Shown piece after piece: positions 1 through 10,300 of a stretch of DNA of 64,000 bases. This DNA comes from Serinus canaria (Eukaryota; Chordata; Aves; Passeriformes; Fringillidae). The stretch spans positions 29,017,245 to 29,081,244 of the forward strand of contig NC_066316.1 in assembly GCF_022539315.1 (NCBI RefSeq). Reading direction: 5' to 3'. The position numbers were made by a program, and so were the translations under genes. Positions within the stretch are counted from its first letter, which is position 1, and every line of letters starts with the position of its first letter. Under the pieces are notes generated by a model. That model saw nothing but the letters and a program-made list of their open reading frames with translations. It did not search any database and was not told where the DNA came from.

Positions 1-61
1 TCTTCTGTACAAACTCACATATCAGTCTATACACAGTTTTTGTGGGTGGTGATGCCCATTC

Positions 62-140
62 CATTTCATTTCATTTCATTTCATTTCATTTCATTTCATT
101 TCATTTCATTTCATTTCATTTCATTTCATTTCATTTCATT
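62..140 (+). repeat. Pure (TTTCA)n pentanucleotide microsatellite, about 16 units
   Basis: Seventy-nine bases are an uninterrupted 5-base period of CATTT/TTTCA, flanked on the right by a degenerate continuation (ATTTCGTTTC). The tract lies in the sense orientation of the LRFN2 intron. It produces an apparent small reading frame of repeated Ile-Ser-Phe-His-Phe, which is an artefact of the repeat. Length is likely polymorphic because the array is pure. Confidence 0.97.
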
Positions 141-3100
141 ATTTCGTTTCAATTCTTTCTTTTGGTTAGACTATTAGAAAAGTCTTGTCAGCTGTTTGCT
201 GACTCCACACTTCTCTTACCAGAGCACAAAGATTTTTTTGACAGAAGAACTTGAAACAGCATGTTGAAGTTTGCTTTGGCCAGCCAATTACAAAGTGTGG
301 GCAAACATAACTTCAGGCAGTGCCTGGAGTTTTTGTCATTCCAGCACGACCTTCTGGACATAAAACTATCCTGTGTGGTCGGACACCAAGTTTCTACAGG
401 ACCTGTGAGTTTCAACCTGGCATAAGTGCTCTGAGCTGCAAACAGGGACAAAATTGCTAGTAAGTCACTGAGGATCCTGCTCATCTCAGCTCACATTAGC
501 TCTCACAGAAAAAGGGAGTGGGCATCTGTTAATCTCTATAGGATCCCTTCATCATAATTTACACAGATTGCTCTGCCTGGAAATAAGTGGAAAACCCCAC
601 TTGTAACCCTCAAGAAAGGACAGCATATGGCTGAATCTGACAGCTGTTCTGCCACAAAAATAGCAGACTCCCTTTTCCAAATTAATTTCATTTGAGTTGC
701 TAAATGTGCTCATTTCTTCTAATGTTGCTCCCTTTTGGTAACCTCTGCTGGTGTGGAAGAATGACCTTTTCTGAGGAAACTGTCTAACACTGCAAAAAAG
801 AATTCTGAATTATTAGAGTCAGAGAGGATAGCCATGACCCTTCAGCCAAGTGTATGAGCCATTTGTCTATAAAAACCTAGGAAGAGTGTGTCCCAGGTCC
901 CAAATTCTGCTTAATGACTTGAACACCCTTTTCATGGAAAACTTTCCCCATCTTTGGAAACAGAGTGGTTGTAACATGTTGCTTCCACTGTCAGTTGCTG
1001 ACTTTACATACTGTTGAGAAATCTGAAATATTCTGGCTGGCTCTTTGAAACATTGCTGTGAAATATGAGAGCTTTCTAACTCTACATCTACGTGTGGATA
1101 CAGAGTGAGTTCATTAGTGTGCCTCTGCATTGTTTCCATAAATACTTCAGCTTCACGTTTACTAACAGAAATATTGTGTGGGCTCTCAATTACTCTGCTA
1201 ATGAGCTTAAATATGTTTTAGTTGGATTTGAATTAATGTGAGGAATTTTTTTTTCTGAGGCAGTTGGTATAATGAGGTGAAAGGTGTTCTGTGTGCTGCT
1301 GAATAGCTTGGGTGTGACTGGATTAATCTTTAGTGCTGACAAGGCTTCCTAGAGTGTATCTGCTTTCCCTCTAAAGATAAAATTAAAAGCTCAGGGCACT
1401 AAATTTCTGCTTCTGTCGTATCCACATGAAAGAAGTTATAGCACAGATCAGGGAGCCTGAAAGACTAATTTTGTGTTGTCATTCAACGTGAACCAAAATG
1501 AGATTGTCCCAGAGCAGCAGCTTACACCTGAACAGCTGAAGGGAGCACCTTCATTGATTCAAAGGATCAGAATGTGTTTCTGGTGATCTTCATCCAAGTG
1601 CCTCACCCATTGAGGCTGACTGTAGCCCCCTATGGTTTGCAAGAATTTTGTTGAGAATTATAAGGGAAGAGAGCAGTGGCAATGAAGGGGAGCAGAATAT
1701 ATTATACCATGGTTCCCCTTCCTCAGCCTTGTGAAATAATGTCCCCTAGAGGTCTACACTTTCCTATGTCACCTAATAAATTACTCCAAAGTGCCCCCAG
1801 GGGACATTCTTCAGCAGCCTATAAAAAAAATTATATTCTCTGAGGCAATAGTTTAAAGTTTTGGTTTTTATTTACTTTCCCTTTCAGCACAAGGCATATA
1901 TTTAATATCAGTATCTCTCTGGCTCACCACCTTCTGACAGAGATATCAGCTGCATTTGTCTCTACCTTCTCTTCCCACCTCCAACCCCACTTTTCCAAAT
2001 GAGCAAGAAAGAACCAAAGCAAATTAGGAAATAATAATTAAATGATTTGTGCTATGTGTTTTATTTGACAAGACAGATTCTCTGAAGGGCAGCTGGATGA
2101 ATAAGTGATGAGAAGATAAGTTTCAGAAAAGCAAGAAGGGATTTGTCTTTAATAATAAATGTTCCATCTGAAGGTAAAATTATGATTGCATATCATAAAA
2201 CCCCCCAAAACTAATAAAATAAAAATGCAATAAATTATTCAGGCGGTTTGATTTAGTGTTTACTGAAAAAGTCTGGCTACCTCCTGGTATTACCTGACAT
2301 TTCCTTATGTTGACATGACTGACAGAGGAATTATACCCTGTTGCTAATACTAACAAACATCTCTTTTCCCAGGACACTAGAAATAAAACTGTCATTTTTC
2401 CAAGATGCAGGTCACAATAGGTCTCTGTCTTTCCCAGATTCTAAATTTAAAAATCTTGAATCAGGTGCCAAAAGAGCAATCCCACACAGAAGTATACTTG
2501 GTACTATTTACCTAGTTTTTGGGGTTTGTTTTTGGTGTTTTTTTTGTTTTGTTTTTTTTTAATTCCTGAGGCCTTAGGATGATATGAAGACAAATATTCA
2601 AGGATTTCTTTTGAAATCTGAAGGGTCAGATATTCATCTCCATTATTAACTTACTTAATTTTTAATAATGTTTGAGATTCTATTTTCATCCCATCACTAC
2701 AGAAACTGGGGCTTTCCAGGAAAAAAATATAGAAAAAAAAATTGCACCAGTATATCCAATAAAACTTTCAAGCAAATCACAAAATTTGTCAGCCAAAAAG
2801 AATGCTAAGTGTGCAGCCCAAATCTGTCAATTGCATGCTCTTGCTCCCAGGCAATACATCATGTGTGACATTTTCACTTCAATTTAGATCCTTCTTGACT
2901 TCCTCTGATATTTTTCTGCCTTTTTCTCCTGATTTCTTAATCTCTGTCCACCATCTGAGGTCTTTTCACTTCACTATCTTTAAAATTGTCTTGGCTTTGC
3001 TGAAAGATCTTCACATTTTTGCATGGTTTTTAGTCAATCTTTCTCCAGTATGCCCCCACTGATACTCTCCCTCTCCCCTTCCTCTACCAGCCTACTTCTC

Positions 3101-3850
3101 TCCTACTGAGATTGAAGTTGGACACTCTACCTGAAATGTAGGGCTCTCTCAGACCTTTCTACAACCCTCAATGGCAAATCACCTGGAATATTTTCCCTTT
3201 TTTTTTCCTCTGGAAAAAACATAGGAAACTGGACTGAAGGAAAAAAAACCAAACCAAACCAACAAATATCTTAAAATAAGGGAAAAACTTATTAATGAAA
3301 AAAGGGTAATTTTTGGCATTAAATTTTCCCTGAAAAATACAAATTTTTCAGATTCCAGTGTTCAATTTTTTCTGGAGTGATTTCTACTTCTGGGAGTAAT
3401 ATTTTTTAGATAAGTGAGGGAAACTTTATCTAAGAGGAAGTTTAGGAGTGCACAGTAAGGCTGGTATTTTCACAGTAAGGCTTTACTATACAGAAAAGAT
3501 GGTGTGCTAACTAACTGGAGCATAATTTTACAAACCAATTGCTATTTCACCTTTGCACCCCTCCTTCTCTTTCTTTTCCCCTCCTCATCACAAATTATAG
3601 CAAATAATGACACCATTCGTTAGCAGTTGCTCCATAATTAGTGAACAGTCTGCAACAGCTGAAAAATTCACACCCAAGGAATTAAGGTCTCTTAACTTTT
3701 TTTTCACCTTTTCCTGATACATCATTTAATAAATTAGCACGATTATTTTGAAGCCCTAGCATTCATTTCAGAAGGGGAAATTGCATGCAGATATTATATA
3801 GACCCAGCTGATAAAACAAAAATTGTGCATAGGCAGTATATAGTCCTGGG

Positions 3851-4212
3851 AAAAGAGAGAGAGAGAAGAGAAGAGAAGAGAAGAGAAGAGCAGAGAAGAG
3901 AATAGAAGAGCAAGAGAAGAGAGCTCCGCGCCTGCCTCGCACTCGACTCTCCTATCTCGCACTCACTCTCCTCTCCCTCTCACTCTCCTCGCCTCTCCTC
4001 CTCCGTCTCCTCTCCTCGCCCTCTCCTCTCCTCCCTCCCTCCTCTCCTCTCCTCTCCTCCCCTCCCCTCCCTCCCTACCTCGCCCCTCCCTCGCCCTCTC
4101 CCGCCCTCCCCTCCCCTCCCTCCCTCCCCTCCCCTCCCCGCCCCTCCCCCTCCCCTCCCCTCCCCTCCCCTCCCCGCCCCTCCCTCCCCTCCCCTCCCCT
4201 CCCTCCTCCCCG
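3851..4212. repeat. Strand-switching polypurine/polypyrimidine low-complexity tract
   Basis: From 3851 to 3923 the + strand is almost only purine (GAGA then repeating AAGAG units, with isolated interruptions). At 3923/3924 the bias flips, and to about 4212 the + strand is almost only pyrimidine (CTCTCC, then CCCCT and CCCTC units) with scattered CG dinucleotides. On the minus strand the second part reads as repeated GGGGA/GGGA, so it has many runs of three or more G. Such mirror-like tracts can adopt triplex or quadruplex structure (established for this sequence class). The tract yields a Gly-Arg-Glu-rich minus-strand frame that I do not regard as a gene. Confidence 0.95.
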
Positions 4213-6660
4213 CACACAGCTACGTCTCTTATTCACGTCTCTTACTACCCTGCGTCTTGGAATTTGCAGTACCTTCCCAAAGGTATTGCTTTGACCGGTC
4301 CCTGCCAGTTCTGTGATTAAAGCAGTTTTAGACTAAAACTAGATAGTATCATATCCCTCTTTTGATGGAGAAAAGGAAAAGAATTGCCTAGCCAATTAAC
4401 CTAATCTGGGTTTTGTCTAATTTGTCTGTTTTGCATAACCACAGTGTTAACCAGCAGTTCAGTCCTCTAATCCCCAGTGCTACATAGAAGAAAAGAACCA
4501 TTTGTATATTACAGTGTAATCACAATATCTACTAATTTCCTCCGATACACTGCAGGCCTCTTTGGAAAGGAGATTGCTGGAATTATCCCCATTTTATAAA
4601 TGAGGAGCCTTACAGTACAGCAAAATGATTTCTCAGGAACTGAGAGTTACTGATAAAGTGGAGCCTGATATCAGTGAAGCTGATAAAGGAAGAATAAAAC
4701 TGAGTTATCCTAAATTCTCAGCACAGTTCACTCTCTGCAAGCTTCAGTGCTCACTTGCATCTGGGATTATGACTGAAGTCTGCAGCAAACGTTTTTCCCC
4801 TGCATTTCTAACTAATTTATTTTCTAATTTTCTTAATATCAACACACCAAAGTGAATAATTACAAAATTGCTTGCTTTCTGTATGTTGTGTCCACAAGGA
4901 CATAACAAGGACATTTTAGTGGTGATACAAAATAAGATTGACTTCAAATGAGAGTTCTAGCACTCTCTTTCCCTTTTTTTAAAAGGGGCCCATTGACTCA
5001 TTTTGGTGCTTTCCCAAAATGAGACACAATCCTCCATGGATTGAAGGGAATGCATTGTTTGAAAAAGCCCTGCAAACCTCCATGGCTTCATAGCTCTTCA
5101 TCCCACATTAACTCTCCAAGGAGCCCCTGTCTATTGTTCTGTTTCAGACACTTCTGCCATCCCCAATCCTGGCCAGAGGTCTTCTCCCCTTTCAGTAACT
5201 AAAACTCTTGCACCAAAGAATGAGAGAAGGGGGCTTTTTCCTGTAAATTAAGAAGGTCAGTTGTAAGACCCCTATCCTCAGTTCATTCCTTATAGAGGCA
5301 GGATTTTCTGAGAGGTCAGAACCTTGTTAATATATGAATCGTTTTCTTTGGGGTATTTTGACCTTCAGATAGGATTCATAAACTAGATTAAGAGTCAGAT
5401 AAAATCCTGGCAGAAATGTAGAGATTTGCCTGCTTGTCCTACTCCAAAGACAATAAATGAGAAAGGCAGAAATTACTGTGTCTTTTGTGTCTGGACGGTG
5501 AAATTTCCATAAGACTTTCAAATTGTGTTTTGACCTAGCTGGAGCTAAATTTACACTTTCTCCTTTGACATATTTGTGTGTTTGTTTGCTTTCTCAGTCC
5601 TCACTGCTCCAAGACTACTTAAACTGGATAGATTAAAACCTTTCACAGCCTATAATCTATAAACAAATCTTTCATTAGTTAATCTCCTCCTGCACTTAGC
5701 CAACTGTCACTTTTTTTTTTTTCCTGAAGAAAAGCTAGTATCAAATTTAGATCTTTATTCCTCTTTTGTGATGAGAAGCATCTCTGCAGGTCACCATGCC
5801 CTGAAGAGCAGGTGGACAATATCAAGCTTGTTGTTTCAAGGTACCACAGCTGTTAAGTATGTTTGCTCTCTGAGGGCTGGCAGGTGAACACCAGGACCTC
5901 CTGAGTTCCAAAAGCTAACAACTTTAAAAAGCTATTTTGATCTCTAAGGCACCAGATCCTTGCTATCTGAAACCAACTTTCTGTGCTTAGGTGATGAGTG
6001 GACTGAACAAAGCCTTGCAGGATCACTACCTAGACCCAGTTCTATTGGCCCCTCTTGGGTTGCAGCAGCTCTGTGCTGTGGAGTCCCAGAGTTAAGGGCA
6101 TGGTTAATGATTAATGGCACTGCATACCTGGAGCAGCCTTGAGGAGACACCCCCTTTTAGCCAGCAAAGCTAAGACTGAAGTGGCATCTTGCAGCTACCT
6201 GTGTTGGGGACAATCAAAGAAAGAGTCATCAATATCCCAAAATGAAAATGTGTCTGCATTGATTTTAGATGTGGGGAGCATGAAGAGATGTCATCCATCA
6301 TATCTGACTGGCAGCATGTTTGGGGAGGGTAGACCAAAGCATGGAGCCATGCCAAAATACTCTTAAAATTTGGCAAGTTTAAGAGAACAAGATTGCCTTC
6401 CCTGCAAGACAGAAAACTAAGTTTGAAATTAATTACCTAACTCCTAGAACTCCTGAAATTGTTGCTTATTCCTATGCTTAGCTGTTCCTTAGCAGAATAA
6501 TTTGAATATTATACAAGAGCACTTAAAGCTTATTTGCTGAAACAACCAAAATTCTTTATTTTAGATATATATGCAAACTTGATTGCTTTTTCCTTAATTG
6601 GCACTACACCTGTAATCTTTTGAAAACACATTAGTCCCACCGTTGTCACAGATGTACCTT

Positions 6661-6734
6661 CCAGAATTCATTGAATTTAGAAATGATTCCGTTTCTTCCA
6701 GGATTCATTGAATTTAGAAATGATCCTCGTTTCT
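6661..6734. repeat. 37-bp tandem duplication
   Basis: Two adjacent copies (6661-6697 and 6698-6734) share the core ATTCATTGAATTTAGAAATG and differ at only a few positions near the centre and right end. There are no further copies alongside. It looks like a simple replication-slippage or repair duplication inside the intron. Confidence 0.93.
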
Positions 6735-6999
6735 CAGACGAGGTTTTTATTATAGCACATTTCAACACAATTAACCTGTCCAAGCTTTAGGACTAGTTAT
6801 GGCCTCAATTCTGTACATTCAAAAATGGAATGGCTATACACTTCTTGCCCCTATTCACCACCTGCCAGTCCTTGAAATATTCTAGGCAGTTACATTTCCT
6901 TGGGAGCTTGCGTGTTTGAAGAAAGCAAGTTGCAAATTATTTGGGCCATCAATGTTCACTGAAATTGGGCATTAGTGTGTGAGGCTGAACAACTGTATT

Positions 7000-7103
7000 T
7001 CTATTTTTTTATGTTTGTTTGCTTTTTAAAAAGAGCCACATCATTACCTGAGGCCAGACTGAAGGGTTGTGTAAGTGGCGAAAAGCCTAGATGCAAAGAT
7101 CAC
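7000..7103 (+). repeat. Copy A of a dispersed intronic repeat pair
   Basis: From about 7012 the sequence matches the segment at 7868-7962 in the same orientation. The first 21 bases (TGTTTGTTTGCTTTTTAAAA and the next A) are identical, followed by GAGCCACATC, a GGCCAGA block, GAAGGGTTG and GTAAGTGGCG. I count about 85% identity over roughly 90 bases, with the best agreement in the first 70. A T-rich run precedes both copies. I do not recognise the family; it could be an old interspersed repeat or a local duplication. Confidence 0.8.
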
Positions 7104-7852
7104 AGACACATGCAAAGCTGTAAAGTGAAAAAACCCAGGTGTTTGCTGTTTGCTCAGAGACAGTGGTCTCTCTTGTCTCTGTGTTTCACCAGTGCAAAGC
7201 CAAAGGAACCACTCTAACAGGTGGTGTTATAGTCCTGTTTTTCCAAGGATTATGACCCAAGTCCAAGAGCCAGTTTGTGGGGCTGGCTACTCTTTCTGAT
7301 ACAGTACAACTTGTTTGTAATGAGGTTTTACAGTGAAATAACTTCTGAATGGCTTTGCAACTGCAGAATTTTTTAAGTTTTTAAGGTCTGGGAGTGGTAT
7401 TGAAAAGTGGAGTATAGTACTACAGAAAGAGATAGGAAGCAAGTGGTGAAACTATTCAAGGGTTTAAAATCAAATATTTAATGATCAATAGCATTCTGTT
7501 ATTCCAAACATCATCCTTGGTGTGTGCATATATACTTAAACAATTCAACAAAGCACAGTCTGCTGTTAGCAGAACAGTTCTATTCACAGAGCCACAGGGA
7601 GAGCAGAACAATTAGAAATAGCTTGAGACCAAATATTTCAACTTTTGGAACCATTTTAGCAACAGTATCTGGAGTGCTTCATGAGAGCTGCTTTATGACC
7701 TCTCGGCTCATTCTGAATAGCTTATCTATATTTGTGTCAAAGTTACATTAGGATGATAAATGTGCCTAGAATTTCAAATACAACATTGAGTAAACCTGCC
7801 AGATGATGTTTATATTCCAAGTGTCTCTCACCGATATTTCTTTTCCTTACAG

Positions 7853-7962
7853 ATTTTTTTTTTTCTGTGTTTGTTTGCTTTTTAAAAAGGAGCCACATCC
7901 TCGCCTGTGGCCAGACGGAAGGGTTGAGTAAGTGGCGTGAATGCATAAATGCGAAGATGATC
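7853..7962 (+). repeat. Copy B of a dispersed intronic repeat pair
   Basis: This is the partner of the segment at 7000-7103, offset by 856 bases. It is preceded by a TTTCCTTACAG acceptor-like string and a longer T run. It differs from copy A by one inserted G after the A run, a handful of substitutions in the middle, and a more diverged right end. Beyond 7962 the two flanks no longer align convincingly, although both contain a TCTCTGTGT string. Overlapping frames exist here on both strands (7743-8235), but none resembles a known protein. Confidence 0.8.
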
Positions 7963-9330
7963 AGAAAATCATCTTTGCAGTGCCTTGACATTGCTGCTTC
8001 TCTGTGTGGGTCTGTTCCCTCCCACTGCACAGGAGGGGCTCTGCAGAGCTGCAGTTTGTGCTGGCTGTGGCAACGATTCGAGGCTAAGGAAGCCTGGCGC
8101 TCCTGCAAGGAGTCAGCCTTGTCCCTGTGCCCAGGCCTTACCCTTCCAAATAGTCACAGCAGCTCACTGTGTGCTCTGAGTGCCTGTAGGACTCCCTTGT
8201 TGCTGGTGCAAAAGACCTGCAGGTCTAAGTCATAATGGGCTTTTTTAATTTCAGTTTTTCTCTCTCGCCCAAGCCTGTAATGTGGCAGTAATGGGAAACA
8301 TGCATGGGATATCTCTCTGGTGTTATTCTTGGCTACCCACCAGGCACCAAATCTGGGATTATCCAATGTGTTCCACTAATGGGCTGCAATTTTCACCAGT
8401 TTGAAATGGGGGTAGACCACATTCATTCCCATCTGCTAATTTTGAATGCTAGTTATGCTCTAATATTGCATGAGTTCAAATGACGGCTTAAGTATTGTGG
8501 CAGCAAAGAACAACTTCATAAATGTCACAACTTGGAGCACAGCTTCAGCCCAGCTATTTGGTTTTCGGAAATGGATTTATACTTGAGTAGAATTTTTTAT
8601 TGTAAAGAAACCTTCTTATTTCCATATCTATACCTTCCTACCTCTCCTCACACTTCCAGAGCCCATACTGCCAATGCCAGCGTTCCTTTTTCACTCACAG
8701 AGGGGAAGGTGGTTGCAGTGATAAATTTCTGGCAAAGATGGTGATGGTAGCTGCATTTTTAGCAGATATTTCCCACAGTGGGGAGTAGGAGGATGAGGAA
8801 AGTAAGTGGGAGAGTGGAGAAAAAGAGAGAAATGGTTGCCTGCCTTTCATTCTCAGTCAATGAGAAGACTGAGTGCAGACCCTTGCCTTCACAAGGTAAG
8901 TAACCTACCGATGTGAGACAGTAAATGTTCAGGCACCTGTGAAGAAATGTGACAACTGCCATGTTGAGACTCAGCAAGCACAAGGGTTATTTGCATACTC
9001 AGAAAGAACTGCTCTTTGTATGCTTTTATTCTGAGTTATTTGTTCAAGTTTGAATATATTTCAGATTAGGACAGATGCAAGTGAGGAGAAAAAGAATCCC
9101 CAGTTTAGTTTGGTCTGCTTTTTCTTATTCCCTTTATTGTGCATTTGAGAGCTGGCTCTCAAAACTTGCGTGTTACTGAAAGTTGAGATGTTGAATCCTC
9201 AGGAGCTGGGAAGCTGGAACGATTGTTTGAATTTTATGGCTCTGAATTTTATGGCTCCTCTCTGCCAGTACTCGGAACAGTTAATATCACATTGATCTAA
9301 TCTCTGTTCTTTCTTTTACCTTTGTATCAA

Positions 9331-9381
9331 GACTAACCAACTCTTTTTTCTTTTTCTTTTCTTTTTTTTTTTTATTTCAAG
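9331..9381 (+). promoter_or_regulatory. LRFN2: Branch point, polypyrimidine tract and 3' splice acceptor of LRFN2 terminal exon
   Basis: GACTAAC at 9331-9337 is a near-ideal branch-point motif, with the branch adenosine at 9336, about 46 bases before the exon. It is followed by a long T-dominated tract from about 9343 to 9377 and TTTCAG with AG at 9380-9381. The first exon base G completes a codon split two-plus-one, and the next codons ATG ATA CCA continue the FN3 domain. Branch-point identity is inferred from motif and spacing. Confidence 0.9.
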
Positions 9382-10300
9382 GATGATACCAGCTACAAAC
9401 AAGGCCTTTGTTGTAACCAACCTTGTTTCTGGAACAGGCTATGACCTCTGTGTCCTGGCAATGTGGGATGACACGGCCACAACTCTTACTGCCACCAATA
9501 TTGTGGGATGCGCCCAGTTCTTCACCAAAGAAGACTACCCTCAGTGCCAGTCGATGCACAGTCAGTTCCTGGGTGGGACCATGATTCTGATCATTGGAGG
9601 CATCATTGTGGCGACCCTGTTGGTGTTCATCGTAATTCTCATGGTCCGCTATAAGGTCTGCAACAATTCCCAGGGCAAGATGTCTAACGTCAGCAACGTC
9701 TACTCACAGACGAATGGAGCACAACCAGTTCAGAACGGAGTCTTGCCCCAAGTCAATCCCAAAGTGGTGGTGAGAAATGAACTCATGGAGTTTAACTGCC
9801 AGTCTGCGCGGAGCAGCATCTCCTCTTCCTCCAGCTCCGCAAATAGCCGTGACTGTGACAACTACAGCCTCCAAAGTGAACAGGGCACATTGTCCAGTAA
9901 ATGGAGGCCTCCTTCCCGGTCAAAACACAATATTGACCGGCTAATGGGAGCTTTTGCCTCCCTGGAACTGAAATGTCAGAAAAAGGAGGAAATGACAGAC
10001 TCCAGAACTTCCACGGTGGCCCGCCACTCGGACAAAGAGCCACTGCTGGGCCAGTCAGAGTCCAAACTCCGCAGCTTCCTCATGTTGCCTCTGGAGGGCA
10101 AAACTAAACGTAGCCATTCTTTTGACATGGGGGACTTTGCCACATCTCAGTGTTGCACCTACCCAAAAAAGATAACAAACATTTGGACAAAGAGGAGCCT
10201 CTCGGTCAACGGCATGCTTTTGCAGTATGATGACAATGACCTAACGGGGGCCAAAGGGACTTTCGGGAGCTCAGAGTGGGTGATGGAAAGCACGGTGTAA
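9382..10300 (+). CDS. LRFN2: LRFN2 (SALM1) terminal coding exon: end of FN3, transmembrane helix, cytoplasmic tail
   Basis: Postsynaptic type I adhesion protein of the SALM/LRFN family; this is the C-terminal exon only, and the N-terminal LRR and Ig parts lie upstream of the window. The frame gives 305 codons after one split-codon base. Residues 1 to about 50 complete the fibronectin type III domain ([23 protein letters not shown]). Residues 66-88 form one transmembrane helix ([20 protein letters not shown] and on), then basic RYK. The tail has a serine run at 144-152, [13 protein letters not shown] near 185, EPLLG near 219, [12 protein letters not shown] near 242, [15 protein letters not shown] near 266, and ends [12 protein letters not shown] is a class I PDZ ligand; SALM1-3 carry one and SALM4/5 do not, and the tail blocks match LRFN2 best. 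SALM1 is known to bind PSD-95 family scaffolds and NMDA receptors. The initial ATG of the open frame is internal, not a start. The stop TAA is at 10298-10300. No break or frameshift is seen. Confidence 0.96.

Larger units (their letters stand above)
1..9381 (+). other. LRFN2: 3' portion of the last LRFN2 intron
   Basis: This stretch ends at a strong splice acceptor just before the LRFN2 terminal exon, so it is the 3' part of the preceding intron; the donor is outside the window. I see no reading frame with leucine-rich repeats or an Ig domain, so the large upstream coding exon is not here. Contents: a TTTCA repeat at 62-140, T/G-rich runs near 2511-2565, a short AAACC-type run near 3248-3262, a polypurine then polypyrimidine tract at 3851-4212, poly-T at 5711-5722, a 37-bp tandem duplication at 6661-6734, two related segments at about 7000-7103 and 7853-7962, and a 15-bp tandem duplication at 9228-9257. 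The rest is unremarkable AT-rich sequence. Assignment to the intron is inference from the exon that follows. Confidence 0.85.

Noticed and set aside
42..254. Small + frame with repeated Ile-Ser-Phe-His-Phe
   Set aside because: It is the translation of the TTTCA microsatellite and has no other support.
3963..4217. Minus-strand frame rich in Gly, Arg and Glu resembling an RGG protein
   Set aside because: It is produced entirely by the CCCCT/CTCTC low-complexity tract. It has no splice signals or domain.
9382..10300. Assignment to LRFN1, LRFN4 or LRFN5 instead of LRFN2
   Set aside because: LRFN5 and LRFN3 lack the terminal PDZ ligand. The [20 protein letters not shown] segment and tail blocks ending [14 protein letters not shown] fit LRFN2 best from memory, and the alternatives fit less well.
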